Of a stretch of DNA of 13,570 bases, positions 1 to 7,580 are shown in pieces. The stretch is from Cyanobacteria bacterium HKST-UBA02. GTDB taxonomy: Bacteria; Cyanobacteriota; Vampirovibrionia; Obscuribacterales; Obscuribacteraceae. A model generated the notes under the pieces. The model did not search any database. It saw nothing but the letters and a program-made list of their open reading frames with translations, and was not told where the DNA came from. Positions within the stretch are counted from its first letter, which is position 1; every line of letters begins with the position of its first letter. The translations under genes were made by a program, and so were the position numbers. The stretch is taken from assembly GCA_020431945.1 (NCBI GenBank), contig JAGQHH010000244.1:1-13570 (forward strand). The letters run 5' to 3'.

Positions 1-475
1 TAAGATGTTCGAGCAGGATCAGTGCGAGCGCCAGGAGGCTGCGAACAACCCCAGACCCGGACAGTGGGAAGAGATATCCTCGCATGACCGGGAGCATCGT
101 GCCCGCGTGATCGAGCTCATGAACCAGAATCGACTGCGGTCTGCTGACGATTTCTACCGTGCCGCCATGATCATGCAGCATGGAGATACTCCCGCTGATT
201 TCACCCTCGCTCACGTTTTCGCCATGGCCGCCGTCCAGAAGGGGAACAAAGAGGCTGTCTGGCTGAGCGCCGCCTCTTTCGATCGCTTGATGCAGAGTGC
301 CAATCAGCCTCAGGTTTTCGCCACTCAGTACTACAAGAACGCGAATGATCCCTATGTCTTGAAGCAGCCGATGAAGGCAGACATGATCACCGACTACATT
401 CGGCAAGCCTTCAATGTTCCGACTCTCGAAGAAAGCAAAAAGCGGCTCCTGGAGCTGAATAACAAGAGCGATTAA
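1..475 (+). CDS. Small helical hypothetical protein, DUF6624-like, probably 5'-truncated
   Basis: The frame is open from the window edge, with the first ATG at 5-7 and the stop TAA at 473-475. No in-frame stop precedes the ATG. The residues after it (FEQDQCERQ) resemble the first conserved helix of DUF6624-type proteins (a 'DQxxR' element), which normally has residues before it, so the true start is probably left of the window. The centre (residues about 60-105 from the ATG) carries the other hallmark: 'PADFTLAHVFAMAAVQ', then a 'DRLM' helix, then 'PQVFATQY'. This reads like the family pattern of a helical repeat followed by 'pQ-x-(Y/F)-G/A-TQ'. No signal peptide or catalytic motif is visible, and the family has no established function. 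It converges on the TPR lipoprotein gene with only 10 bases between the stops. The family assignment is from memory of the motif and is moderate at best. Confidence 0.7.
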   Translation, partial: KMFEQDQCERQEAANNPRPGQWEEISSHDREHRARVIELMNQNRLRSADDFYRAAMIMQHGDTPADFTLAHVFAMAAVQKGNKEAVWLSAASFDRLMQSANQPQVFATQYYKNANDPYVLKQPMKADMITDYIRQAFNVPTLEESKKRLLELNNKSD

Positions 476-485
476 ATTTCCGGGG

Positions 486-1718
486 TCAGAATCCGATCTT
501 CTCCTTCTCGCTCAGCTCTTTCGCCTGTTGCCGATCCAGCTCGGCGCTCTCTTTCTTGCCCATCTTATCGAGAAGCTTGCTCCGGGCGATGAGGGTCGCA
601 GTCGAATCAGGATCGATCACATGAGCATGGTCGAGATCCGCCAGAGCATCCTTTAGCCGCCCCATAAGAACATAGACCTCGGAGCGTTTGCGAAGTGCCT
701 CGTCATCGTCTTTCACTGCTGCGATAACGTGGCAGTAGTCCCGCAAGGCGTCTTCGTAGCGTTTCATATGAACATAGACCAGAGCGCGATTCATGAAGTT
801 GGAATAGTCTCCGGGTACGAGCTCCATGGCCTTTCCATAATCCACCAGCGCCTGGTCGTACTTATTGAGCTGCTTGTCGATTCCTGCCCTGGTCTTATAC
901 GGAATTGGACTCATCGGCTCGAGCCTGGAATACTCGGCCAGGTCCGCCAGCGCCTCGTCATATCGGTTGAGGTACGAGTAAGCAGCCGAGCGCTTTGAAT
1001 AGAGATTGGCGTCCGGGCCAATTTCCAGTCCCCGGGAAAAACATTCGATGGCTTCATTCATCTTGTGCTTGGACGCGAGAAGCGTGCCTTTGAGAGCATA
1101 AGCTCTATTCAGATTCGGATTCAAGCGAATCGCTCTGTTCAGATCCGCCATGACATTGGTCCGTGGAGGACCGGATTCCACCATGCTGATATAGTATGCC
1201 GAGCTGGCCCGATAGAAATAAGAATCGGCCATTTTAGGCTTGCATTCGATTGCGATGTTAGCTTCCTCGAGAGAAAGCTCATAGCGTTCCTGGTCGTTGT
1301 AGATTCCGGCGAGCAAGTTGTGCGCCTCAGCCAGATCCGGCTCGAAAGAAATGGCTCTCCTGGCATACTCGATAGCCTGATCATCTTCCTTCACCATCCG
1401 GTGAGCCCGGGCGATCCCGAAGTAAGCCCAGGCGCAGTGAGGATTGGAATTGAGCTCCAGCTTGAATTGATTGACAGCCGGTCCAAATTTCCTTCGCTTC
1501 AAAAGCCTTCTACCAGCCACGCAATGTTGAGACCGGCAAATCGGAGGATGCTTTCTATGCCTGGCGCGATGCTTTTTGCTTTTGCTCACACCGGATTTCC
1601 CGGCTGGAGCTTGCTCCGAATCAGCGATCTTTCCGGACGGAGACTCCGGGGAGCAAGAAGAAAGAAGGACGGTCAATGCCACTACAGGCAATATTCTAAA
1701 AGTCTTCAACGATATCAA
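486..1718 (-). CDS. TPR-repeat lipoprotein
   Basis: A 410-residue protein starting at TTG (1716-1718). The TTG overlaps the stop of the upstream kinase gene as TTGA, so translational coupling is likely; an AGGAG lies about 14 nt upstream, inside the kinase 3' end. Residues 1-21 form a signal peptide with lipobox L-S-S-C and lipidated Cys22. The +2 residue is Ser, which in diderms fits outer-membrane sorting. Next comes a short, very basic stretch (about 46-78) containing a CX4C pair (Cys61, Cys66). From about residue 68 to the C-terminus there are roughly nine TPR units, recognisable by A-x-x-x-x-P spacing such as 'AISFEPD', 'AIRLNPN', 'GLEIGPD' and 'HAHVIDPD'. TPRs are protein-interaction scaffolds. 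As last gene of the operon, its natural candidate partner is the LRR ectodomain of the kinase encoded just upstream. That partnership is inference. Confidence 0.9.
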   Translation of the reverse strand: MISLKTFRILPVVALTVLLSSCSPESPSGKIADSEQAPAGKSGVSKSKKHRARHRKHPPICRSQHCVAGRRLLKRRKFGPAVNQFKLELNSNPHCAWAYFGIARAHRMVKEDDQAIEYARRAISFEPDLAEAHNLLAGIYNDQERYELSLEEANIAIECKPKMADSYFYRASSAYYISMVESGPPRTNVMADLNRAIRLNPNLNRAYALKGTLLASKHKMNEAIECFSRGLEIGPDANLYSKRSAAYSYLNRYDEALADLAEYSRLEPMSPIPYKTRAGIDKQLNKYDQALVDYGKAMELVPGDYSNFMNRALVYVHMKRYEDALRDYCHVIAAVKDDDEALRKRSEVYVLMGRLKDALADLDHAHVIDPDSTATLIARSKLLDKMGKKESAELDRQQAKELSEKEKIGF

Positions 1719-3457
1719 GATTTACGAGACTTCTCCTGGTGCGCATGCACCTTGCAATTGGGACGATTCTTCAAAAAGTTCCGCAATCCGTCAGCGGTTA
1801 TACCGGGATCGTCATCGATCTTGAGCTCTTCCAGGTTCTTCAAACGCTCCAGACTGACGAGGGCGTGATCGGTCAGTCTACTGCATCCTGAGAGATTGAC
1901 GATTCTCAGGTTTGGAATTTGCGCGATATAAACGGCCTCATTGTCACCGCTGTCGGTGTCGGCCAACTCCAGATCCTTCAGCCTGCTGAGATTCGTGAAA
2001 TAGGCGAGTCCGCCATTCGACAGGCCTTTGCATTCGTTGAGCTCCAGAAACTCCAGGGTGCGCATCTTGCCTATGGCTCGCATGGTTTCATCGCCGAGGA
2101 TGCAAGTATCCAGCTTCAATCCGAGAAGTTTGACATGATGCTCGACCAGAAGTCTAAATCCATCGTCAGAGAGGTCGTCGTGAGTCATCCTCAAATACCG
2201 GAGGTTTTTCACGCCAAGGACTCTGCTCACGTCTCGCGAGACACATGGCCCGTGCAGTCGAGTCCAGACTATTCCTTTGTCCACCTCTCCCTCGATGGAG
2301 ATGGACTCATCGAGCAGAGTACCCCGGCCGGCGCCGGTGCCCTCGCCCTCGACAGATACCAGCTCACCGGTGTCATGCAGGCTGGTCACTCCATAGATCA
2401 CCAGGCCGGCCAGGCAGATTGCGACAAGAGTGGCGACTATGCCCGCCCCCAGGCGTGATACCCCGATAGCAGTCGATTGTTTCGGGCGATCAGCCTCCGT
2501 TTGTTCCTGCTCTGAAGAATAATCGGTCATCTCCCCGGGCGTGTTGCCGTTATTCCCATAAGCATCATCAAGAGCATCGACAAGCTCTTCGGCATTCTGA
2601 AAACGATCCTCCGGCTCTCTTGCCAGACACCTGGAAACCAGCTCCTCCACCGCGGACGGAAACTCCCTGCCGGAGACATCCGCAAGAGAAGGCGCCTCGC
2701 TCTCCACCCGCTCCATCATCGTGGCCAGAACGTTGTCCTGTTTGAAAGGCAGCCTGCCCGTCAAAATCTCGAACATCATGCAACCAAAGCTGTATATATC
2801 CGAGCGAGCATCAACACCGGCACCGGTCACAGCCTCGGGGCTGATATAAGCAGGAGTGCCGATCACCCCTCCGGCACTGGTCAACATCTGAGCCTGGGCA
2901 TCCTGTGCGACCTTTGCCAGACCGAAGTCGCAAATCCGCGCCTTGAGATTGCCACTCTGATCAGTGCTGAGAAGCACATTGGAAGGCTTGATATCCCGGT
3001 GAAGAACGTCCTGACGGTGAGCGTAAGAAATTGCCGAGGCAATCTGTCGTAAGAATCCGTAGGAGAAATCGAAATCAAGGGGCGCGCGGTCCTCGAGCAT
3101 GGAAGCCAGGCTCTCCGCTTCGCAAAGCTCCATAACCAGGAACGGTCTGCCCTCCGAAAGTCCGAAGTCGAGCACCTTGATAATATTGGGATGGTCGAGC
3201 CGAGCCATGGCCCTGGCTTCCTTCTGAAACCGAATCAGATCGGCCTCGGCGCTATCGGCATGCAAAATCTTGACGGCGACGACGCTGGAAAGGACGATGT
3301 CCTCGCATTTGAATACCTGGCCGGCCCCGCCTTCGCCCAGAAGGCTCATCGGCTTATAACGCCCGGCTATCAGCGACTCTTCCATCAGCTCCGAGCCCCT
3401 CGGATTATCTATCAGAAGTCTACCAGAATGCGGAAGAAGAGACTTCAAATCCGCCAT
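1715..3457 (-). CDS. Transmembrane Ser/Thr kinase (Hanks type) with C-terminal LRR ectodomain
   Basis: 580 residues from ATG 3455-3457. The kinase domain spans about 34-300: glycine loop GEGGAGQV (41-48), VAVK lysine Lys63, catalytic loop HRDIKPSN (153-160, base Asp155), DFG 177-179, activation segment ending in SPE (206-208), then the subdomain IX SDIYSFG. All catalytic residues are intact, so it should be active. An acidic/Gln-rich juxtamembrane stretch (302-327) precedes one TM helix (about 336-357). Residues 415-565 form leucine-rich repeats of the 'LxxLxL..C..Lt..gl' kind found in cysteine-containing/F-box-type LRRs. Predicted topology is kinase in the cytoplasm and LRR outside. The start is uncertain: Met25 (ATG 3383-3385) has GAGGGG at 3396-3401, while ATG 3457 has no clear Shine-Dalgarno but lies only 19 nt after the upstream gene. 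The kinase assignment is secure; the LRR ligand is unknown. Confidence 0.95.
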   Translation of the reverse strand: MADLKSLLPHSGRLLIDNPRGSELMEESLIAGRYKPMSLLGEGGAGQVFKCEDIVLSSVVAVKILHADSAEADLIRFQKEARAMARLDHPNIIKVLDFGLSEGRPFLVMELCEAESLASMLEDRAPLDFDFSYGFLRQIASAISYAHRQDVLHRDIKPSNVLLSTDQSGNLKARICDFGLAKVAQDAQAQMLTSAGGVIGTPAYISPEAVTGAGVDARSDIYSFGCMMFEILTGRLPFKQDNVLATMMERVESEAPSLADVSGREFPSAVEELVSRCLAREPEDRFQNAEELVDALDDAYGNNGNTPGEMTDYSSEQEQTEADRPKQSTAIGVSRLGAGIVATLVAICLAGLVIYGVTSLHDTGELVSVEGEGTGAGRGTLLDESISIEGEVDKGIVWTRLHGPCVSRDVSRVLGVKNLRYLRMTHDDLSDDGFRLLVEHHVKLLGLKLDTCILGDETMRAIGKMRTLEFLELNECKGLSNGGLAYFTNLSRLKDLELADTDSGDNEAVYIAQIPNLRIVNLSGCSRLTDHALVSLERLKNLEELKIDDDPGITADGLRNFLKNRPNCKVHAHQEKSRKS

Positions 3458-3476
3458 CCGCCGGAGGCTGGATCAA

Positions 3477-4448
3477 TCAATAGAAAATCTCGCCAAGATA
3501 ACCATCCACGCATTTTCCATTGCGGAATCTGAGGCCAACTAGGAAAGAGGCTCCCATCCGGTAGGACCATATCTCTTCGACACCAGCTCGATCGCCCTTT
3601 TGATCGGTGATGAAACCATCGTTTTGTATATTCTTGTAGGAGGGTTCTCCTGCTAAGACTAGAACCTCTCGCCTCGATTTCCCTAAGAGACCATGGATGA
3701 AGGTGGCGGCTTTCCATTCCATGTAAGTCAACTCTTGGATGCCGTCGTAAGTTTGCACAGAAAAACAGCGCCCATGCTCGAAACAGACTAGTACATTCGC
3801 GTCATCAAATTCATAGAGCCAGTTCTCGTCGCCAACCGACGCTTCGTGAGGCCAGCTGGGTAAAAAGAAAGGACCTTCTCTGCGCCCCGGCTCGCCTAGA
3901 AGTGCAATAATTTCAGCCTTTGATCGACCGGCTCCTCCGGCAAGGGCGTCTCTTGTCATACACTTCGTGGCAAGAGCCCGGCAGTTGGTATTCAACCCGA
4001 AGAGACATCCGGCAGAGAACATCAGAGCCGTGCAAACCAGTCCGATTGCCCACAAAAAGCGAGCTCCGACAATTCGTCGATAATGAAACAAGATGCAAAA
4101 GATGATCAACGCCGAGCAGGCCGAAACCAGCTCGATTTCCACCAGATGCGCAATGCTCAAGGAATCGCATTCACCAGCCTTGCTCTTATCAAAAAGGAGC
4201 CATGTAACCAGAGCGAGCCTGACCAGCCAGTACGCCGGAAATGGTGCCAGTATCAATATCTTTGCAAGGTTGCCGAATCGTCGACGACCGAGAATGAAAT
4301 AGACACAGCGGAGTATAGCAAATCCGATCAGTCCGGAAACTACGCCTACGACCACAAGATCGGCAATGACTCCCTTGTTCGTAGACATCACGCCCAAGGC
4401 GAGGCCGCCTATCCAGAAGAACAAAGCGAAGTGAATAGTATTTCTCAT
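3477..4448 (-). CDS. Five-TM membrane protein with two BamE/SmpA-like repeats
   Basis: 323 residues from ATG 4446-4448; a TTG directly upstream (4449-4451) would add one residue. Hydrophobic helices lie at about 4-21, 29-53, 63-86, 101-121 and 129-149. A roughly 165-residue soluble C-terminal part follows. It contains two similar halves: 'GRSKAEIIALLGEP' (about 174-187) followed by 'ENWLYEF', and 'GKSRREVLVLAGEP' (about 256-269) followed by 'EIWSYRM' and 'GLRFRNGKCV'. The order (G-K/R-S helix ending in L-G-E-P, then W-x-Y and a strand ending in G-K/R-C) is that of BamE/SmpA/OmlA-type alpha-beta modules. These usually occur singly in outer-membrane lipoproteins. The protein is first in the operon with the receptor-like kinase (19 nt gap), suggesting a membrane partner or sensor. 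An odd number of TM helices would put the repeats across the membrane from the N-terminus. I recognise no specific family. Confidence 0.85.
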   Translation of the reverse strand: MRNTIHFALFFWIGGLALGVMSTNKGVIADLVVVGVVSGLIGFAILRCVYFILGRRRFGNLAKILILAPFPAYWLVRLALVTWLLFDKSKAGECDSLSIAHLVEIELVSACSALIIFCILFHYRRIVGARFLWAIGLVCTALMFSAGCLFGLNTNCRALATKCMTRDALAGGAGRSKAEIIALLGEPGRREGPFFLPSWPHEASVGDENWLYEFDDANVLVCFEHGRCFSVQTYDGIQELTYMEWKAATFIHGLLGKSRREVLVLAGEPSYKNIQNDGFITDQKGDRAGVEEIWSYRMGASFLVGLRFRNGKCVDGYLGEIFY

Positions 4449-4562
4449 CAAGCCAGTGTATAGAGAAACAGTCTCGCAGCCTATCGTGAATTCCTCCCTG
4501 GAGACGGCGACTGTGGTAATCTGGAGCGAGGTCTCCCGGACAGGAAAAGCAGCGATCCCGGC
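4449..4562. promoter_or_regulatory. Divergent intergenic region, operon/PH gene
   Basis: About 114 bases separate the divergently transcribed membrane-protein/kinase operon (-) and the PH-domain gene (+), so both promoters should lie here or slightly into the coding ends. On the minus strand a TATACA hexamer sits about 8 nt before the TTGATG start, which would give an almost leaderless transcript. No good -35 box is visible at standard spacing. On the plus strand AGGAAAAG (4542-4549) is the only Shine-Dalgarno-like element. Promoter positions are inference. Confidence 0.3.
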
Positions 4563-5084
4563 GTGCTGAAGCTACTGAAAATCGACTCCAACAGCTTGCT
4601 CGAGACAATGCGCTCCGAGCTCGAGCCGCAAGAGCAATTGTTGTGGCACGGCTTTCCATCGAAGAAATGGCTGGGCAGGCAATCGATAAAAACCGTCGGA
4701 CGTCTGGCGGTATACACGGCACTGATTATCGCGGTAGCTACGCCAATAGCCATCGCTGTTCATGCCACCACCCTGGTAATCAATCTCATGGTTATCGGTA
4801 TTGCAATTGCTCTTTTCCGTCTGCTGATGGAAAACTGGCCTGAAGCTGCTTACGCTATCACCGACCGCCGTGTGATGGTGGTCGGCCGGCGCGTGCACCA
4901 GGCAAAGATCGCCGATGTCACCGTCGTCTACGAAGATCGCCAGAAAGACGCGACTTTCGATCTTAGATTCATGATCCGGGACGGCGAAGAAGTCCGATTT
5001 AAAGGAATAGACGACAAAGATCTGATCGACGACATAGAGCCTGTGCTCAAAGAGAAGACCTTCAAGGTAAAGGAGATTCCGTGA
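4563..5084 (+). CDS. Bacterial PH-domain (YdbS/YdbT-like) membrane protein
   Basis: 173 residues from GTG 4563-4565. Met16 (ATG 4608-4610) is an equally reasonable start, since the conserved domain opens right after it with 'ELEPQEQLLWHGFP' (19-32), the 'pgE-x-hhW-x-G-x-P' signature of bPH2-type proteins. A helical hairpin of two TM segments (about 45-66 and 68-88) follows. Then comes 'AYAITDRRVMV' (96-106), the diagnostic 'Y-x-(I/L)-T-x-x-R' strand of this family, and a soluble beta-rich cytoplasmic domain to about 165. These proteins are common and mostly uncharacterised membrane PH proteins. Length and layout are typical. The frame stays open far upstream, so the start rests on family layout. 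It is divergent from the kinase operon and converges on murQ (53 nt between stops), with nothing else in the gap. Confidence 0.85.
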   Translation: MLKLLKIDSNSLLETMRSELEPQEQLLWHGFPSKKWLGRQSIKTVGRLAVYTALIIAVATPIAIAVHATTLVINLMVIGIAIALFRLLMENWPEAAYAITDRRVMVVGRRVHQAKIADVTVVYEDRQKDATFDLRFMIRDGEEVRFKGIDDKDLIDDIEPVLKEKTFKVKEIP

Positions 5085-5137
5085 GCTCCTCCACAGAGGC
5101 TGCTATCAATTCTGTTCTGGCACAAGAGGCGAACTGA

Positions 5138-6052
5138 CTAGGCGTCAACACCGGAGGCTTTGAGAGCTTCTCTGAGATGACCGTCGGCGTCAGCCAGCAG
5201 AGTTTCCGCCTCTTGAGCCGATTTGCCTGTCTTGTGGACGAAGATAGCGTTCTTCGGCTTCCAGCCGGTCTGCTCGAGCAGATCCCTCGCATTGTCGGCA
5301 TCGGTGCCGGTGGCGGCCATGACAATGCGCACGGCTCTTTCCTTGAGCTTGGAATTGGTCGGGCGGACATCGATCATCAAATTGCCGTATACTTTGCCCA
5401 GCTTGATCATGATCGAGTTTGTAATCATATTCAGTATCATCTTCTGAGCCGTTCCGGCTTTCAATCTCGTCGAGCCGGAGATGGGCTCAGGTCCGGTGAC
5501 GGCTTTGATCGTGCAGTCAGCGTGTTCTTCCAGCTCGGCTTTGCTTACGTTGACTACACTGACAGCATAGGCGCCAATCTCCCGGGCATAATCGAGGGCA
5601 CCGATGACATAAGGAGTGCGTCCACTGGAAGCGATACCAATTACGGTATCGACCGGACGCAACCCTATGGACTTCAAGTCGCTTGCTCCGTCCTCTCTCG
5701 AATCTTCAGCGCCCTCGATGGAGGACACCAGGGCTTCCCGCCCGCCGGCGATTATGCCCTGAACCAGATCCGGCGCCACACTGAATGTCGGAGGACATTC
5801 GCTGGCATCGAGAACACCGAGCCTGCCGCTGGTGCCGGCGCCGATATAGTAGAGCCTGCCGCCTTGCTTGAAACGGGAGGTGATTTCGTCCACAGCCTCG
5901 GCGATGGAAGGAAGCGCCGCGTCCACCGCCACAGCGATTGTATGATTCTCCCGGTGCAGGGTCTCCACCAGCCCACTGGTGGGCAGCGAGTCCAGGCTTG
6001 CAGTATTCTGGTTGATTTGCTCCGTCTCGAGCCGGCTGAGATCGGTTGACAT
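5138..6052 (-). CDS. murQ: N-acetylmuramic acid 6-phosphate etherase (MurQ)
   Basis: 304 residues, normal length for MurQ. It cleaves the D-lactyl ether of MurNAc-6-P to GlcNAc-6-P and D-lactate in cytoplasmic cell-wall recycling. The N-terminus 'TEQINQNTASLD' (10-21) is family-typical. The SIS phosphosugar domain has 'YYIGAGTSGRLGVLDASECPPT' features at about 68-89 and 'EGAEDS' (113-118). Glu85 and Glu116 correspond to the catalytic glutamates Glu83/Glu114 of the E. coli enzyme. 'GIASSGRTPYV' and 'KAGTAQKMILNMI' match the remaining SIS/substrate loops, and the small C-terminal helical domain is present. I chose ATG 6050-6052 because family homology begins exactly there. The frame continues upstream to 6265 but would run into the esterase gene with no MurQ-like residues. 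A Shine-Dalgarno is not obvious. It lies 67 nt behind the esterase and may be co-transcribed with it. Confidence 0.97.
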   Translation of the reverse strand: MSTDLSRLETEQINQNTASLDSLPTSGLVETLHRENHTIAVAVDAALPSIAEAVDEITSRFKQGGRLYYIGAGTSGRLGVLDASECPPTFSVAPDLVQGIIAGGREALVSSIEGAEDSREDGASDLKSIGLRPVDTVIGIASSGRTPYVIGALDYAREIGAYAVSVVNVSKAELEEHADCTIKAVTGPEPISGSTRLKAGTAQKMILNMITNSIMIKLGKVYGNLMIDVRPTNSKLKERAVRIVMAATGTDADNARDLLEQTGWKPKNAIFVHKTGKSAQEAETLLADADGHLREALKASGVDA

Positions 6053-6119
6053 ATGGTGGCTTCGTCCATCGTGCTTGCTGACTCGACAGAGAATACAACA
6101 ATTTCGATCCAAAAACCTC

Positions 6120-7508
6120 CTATGGTCTCGGATCGGCAGGTCGTCCATGCCTGATGAATCCAGGGCTCCGGTCTCTATCCAGAGAATCGCCATCGTATGG
6201 AGCGTAGGTGACATCCTCGTTGTTCTGGTAGGAGGCACCGGGCTCCAGACCGAAGAAATCGACAATCATATTGGTGGCATTGTTCTCTTCGTGGACGGAT
6301 CCGGGACCGCCCGGCCAGACATGCCCCTCGTCTTCGAGCCTGATACTGGTGACCCGGCTGCCGGTATCCTCGTTCACCGATGTCGATTCCACCCGGAGCA
6401 GATTGCCCTGCGCGTCGTAGACTGCCTGACGGTCAGGGGGAGTGGTGATGCCGTCGAGATTTCGATAGTAAGTTTCGTCACCGGAATCCGGGCGCATGTT
6501 GGCGAACCACCAGTTGAACCGGCCCTGGGCAGGGACGGTCGGATCGTTATTCGATTTGATGTTGATCACCGAGAGATCACCATTTTCCTGAGGGTTCTCC
6601 CGACCGGTCATCCAGCCGCCGACGACGCCGATGGCTGCGAACGTGCCGCTCATGGAGGGATCGTTTGCCAGACGGTGCACCATGCTCTCGCCCTGTGAGA
6701 ATCCGACGGCAAAAACTTCTGAGCGGTCTACATTGAGATCGGATTCGACCTGGTCCAGAACGCCTCTGGTGAAGGCAATGTCGTCGGTGTCGCGACTGAA
6801 TGCCAGCTGACCGTTGTTCCAGGAATGAAGCCGATTCTCGTCGTTGCCGTCCATGAAGACGACGATAAAATTATCCTGATCGGCTTTCCGGCTGAACTGG
6901 GTCACATCCTGCATGGTGGCAGCATCGGAGTTGACGCCATGATAAACGAGAACCACCGGAGTGCTTTCTCCCGGCTGGTAGTTCTTCGGAACATGGACAA
7001 GATATTCTCGCTCTCTGCCGTTTATATTGATCGTCCGGCGGGTGGTCTCGCCTGGCTTGAGCTGGCTGTCCCCGGCATCGTCGACACTGTCGGTGGAAGT
7101 ACCGGAATCGCCTGTATCACCACCGCTGCCCTCGCGCTTTTCACCGGGATACTGGTCTCCCATGTCCCGATAGAGGTCGGCAGGACTACCGAAATCGTAG
7201 CTCGAATACGGGTCGTCGCGACTGGCCGTGACCTCGAAAGGCGGCAGAACCACGAGATCGTCATCATAGCGATCGCTGGTGGCGCTCCAGTAACTCTGCA
7301 TATCGAGACCGTTGAACAGGGAGTTGTCGTAATCGTTCATAGACTGCGAGGGCGAGAGGTCGGAACCTTCTCGCCAGTCGAAAAAACTGCTCATGGGCGA
7401 TACCTCATACAAACGGAGCCCCGAACCCGTCTCCAATCTACTGCGAGCCTCCTGAGTAAATCCTGAGGATGCCTGCAAACGAGATCTGCTTGGCATCGAA
7501 CCGGTCAT
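6120..7508 (-). CDS. PHB-depolymerase/feruloyl-esterase-type hydrolase with acidic N-terminal extension
   Basis: 462 residues from ATG 7506-7508 (AAAGGA at 7514-7519, 5 nt spacer). Met39 (ATG 7392-7394, GAGG at 7403-7406, 8 nt spacer) is an equally good start. The catalytic region (about 155-420) is an alpha/beta hydrolase of the Esterase_PHB/LpqC-like group (COG3509 type): oxyanion 'YHG' 189-191, nucleophile G-F-S-Q-G with Ser271, acid Asp322 in 'NNDPTVP', and His396 in 'EGHVWPGG'. 'DSQFSRKAD'-like and 'HSWNNG' segments are also family-like. Such enzymes hydrolyse polyester or aromatic ester bonds and are usually exported. Here no classical signal peptide is visible. Instead there is an Asp/Ser/Tyr-rich region of about 150 residues containing 'LVVLPPFEVTASRDD' (85-99), plus a charged C-terminal tail of about 40 residues. 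The substrate is not predictable from sequence. It is divergent from purE and upstream of murQ. Confidence 0.88.
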   Translation of the reverse strand: MTGSMPSRSRLQASSGFTQEARSRLETGSGLRLYEVSPMSSFFDWREGSDLSPSQSMNDYDNSLFNGLDMQSYWSATSDRYDDDLVVLPPFEVTASRDDPYSSYDFGSPADLYRDMGDQYPGEKREGSGGDTGDSGTSTDSVDDAGDSQLKPGETTRRTININGREREYLVHVPKNYQPGESTPVVLVYHGVNSDAATMQDVTQFSRKADQDNFIVVFMDGNDENRLHSWNNGQLAFSRDTDDIAFTRGVLDQVESDLNVDRSEVFAVGFSQGESMVHRLANDPSMSGTFAAIGVVGGWMTGRENPQENGDLSVINIKSNNDPTVPAQGRFNWWFANMRPDSGDETYYRNLDGITTPPDRQAVYDAQGNLLRVESTSVNEDTGSRVTSIRLEDEGHVWPGGPGSVHEENNATNMIVDFFGLEPGASYQNNEDVTYAPYDGDSLDRDRSPGFIRHGRPADPRP

Positions 7509-7580
7509 AGCGGTCCTTTATACTCGACGACTTCTATGACAAAATGAGGTTCGCTGTAATTAAGGAGCGGTTGAGGAAAC
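7509..7580. promoter_or_regulatory. Divergent intergenic region, esterase/purE
   Basis: The 72 bases between the esterase (-) and purE (+) must hold promoter or leader signals for both. On the minus strand TATAAA (complement of 7517-7522) is close to a -10 consensus, with TTGTCA (complement of 7537-7542) upstream but only 14 nt away. If this -10 is used, transcription would begin about at the first esterase ATG, which would favour the internal start at 7394. On the plus strand TGTAAT (7555-7560) is a candidate -10 without a good -35. Ribosome-binding elements AAGGAG (7562-7567) and GAGGA (7573-7577) precede purE. There is no room for a purine riboswitch, and I see none. Confidence 0.35.

Noticed and set aside
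1065..1868. Open frame of 267 codons on the plus strand across the TPR/kinase junction
   Set aside because: It is antisense to clear TPR and LRR coding sequence and its translation has no recognisable motif.
5177..6049. Open frame of 290 codons antisense to almost all of murQ
   Set aside because: murQ on the opposite strand is unambiguous; the antisense translation shows no domain, and its openness follows from GC-rich codon bias.
6053..6265. N-terminal extension of murQ up to 6265
   Set aside because: MurQ homology begins at the ATG at 6052; the extension overlaps the esterase 3' end and has no MurQ-like residues.
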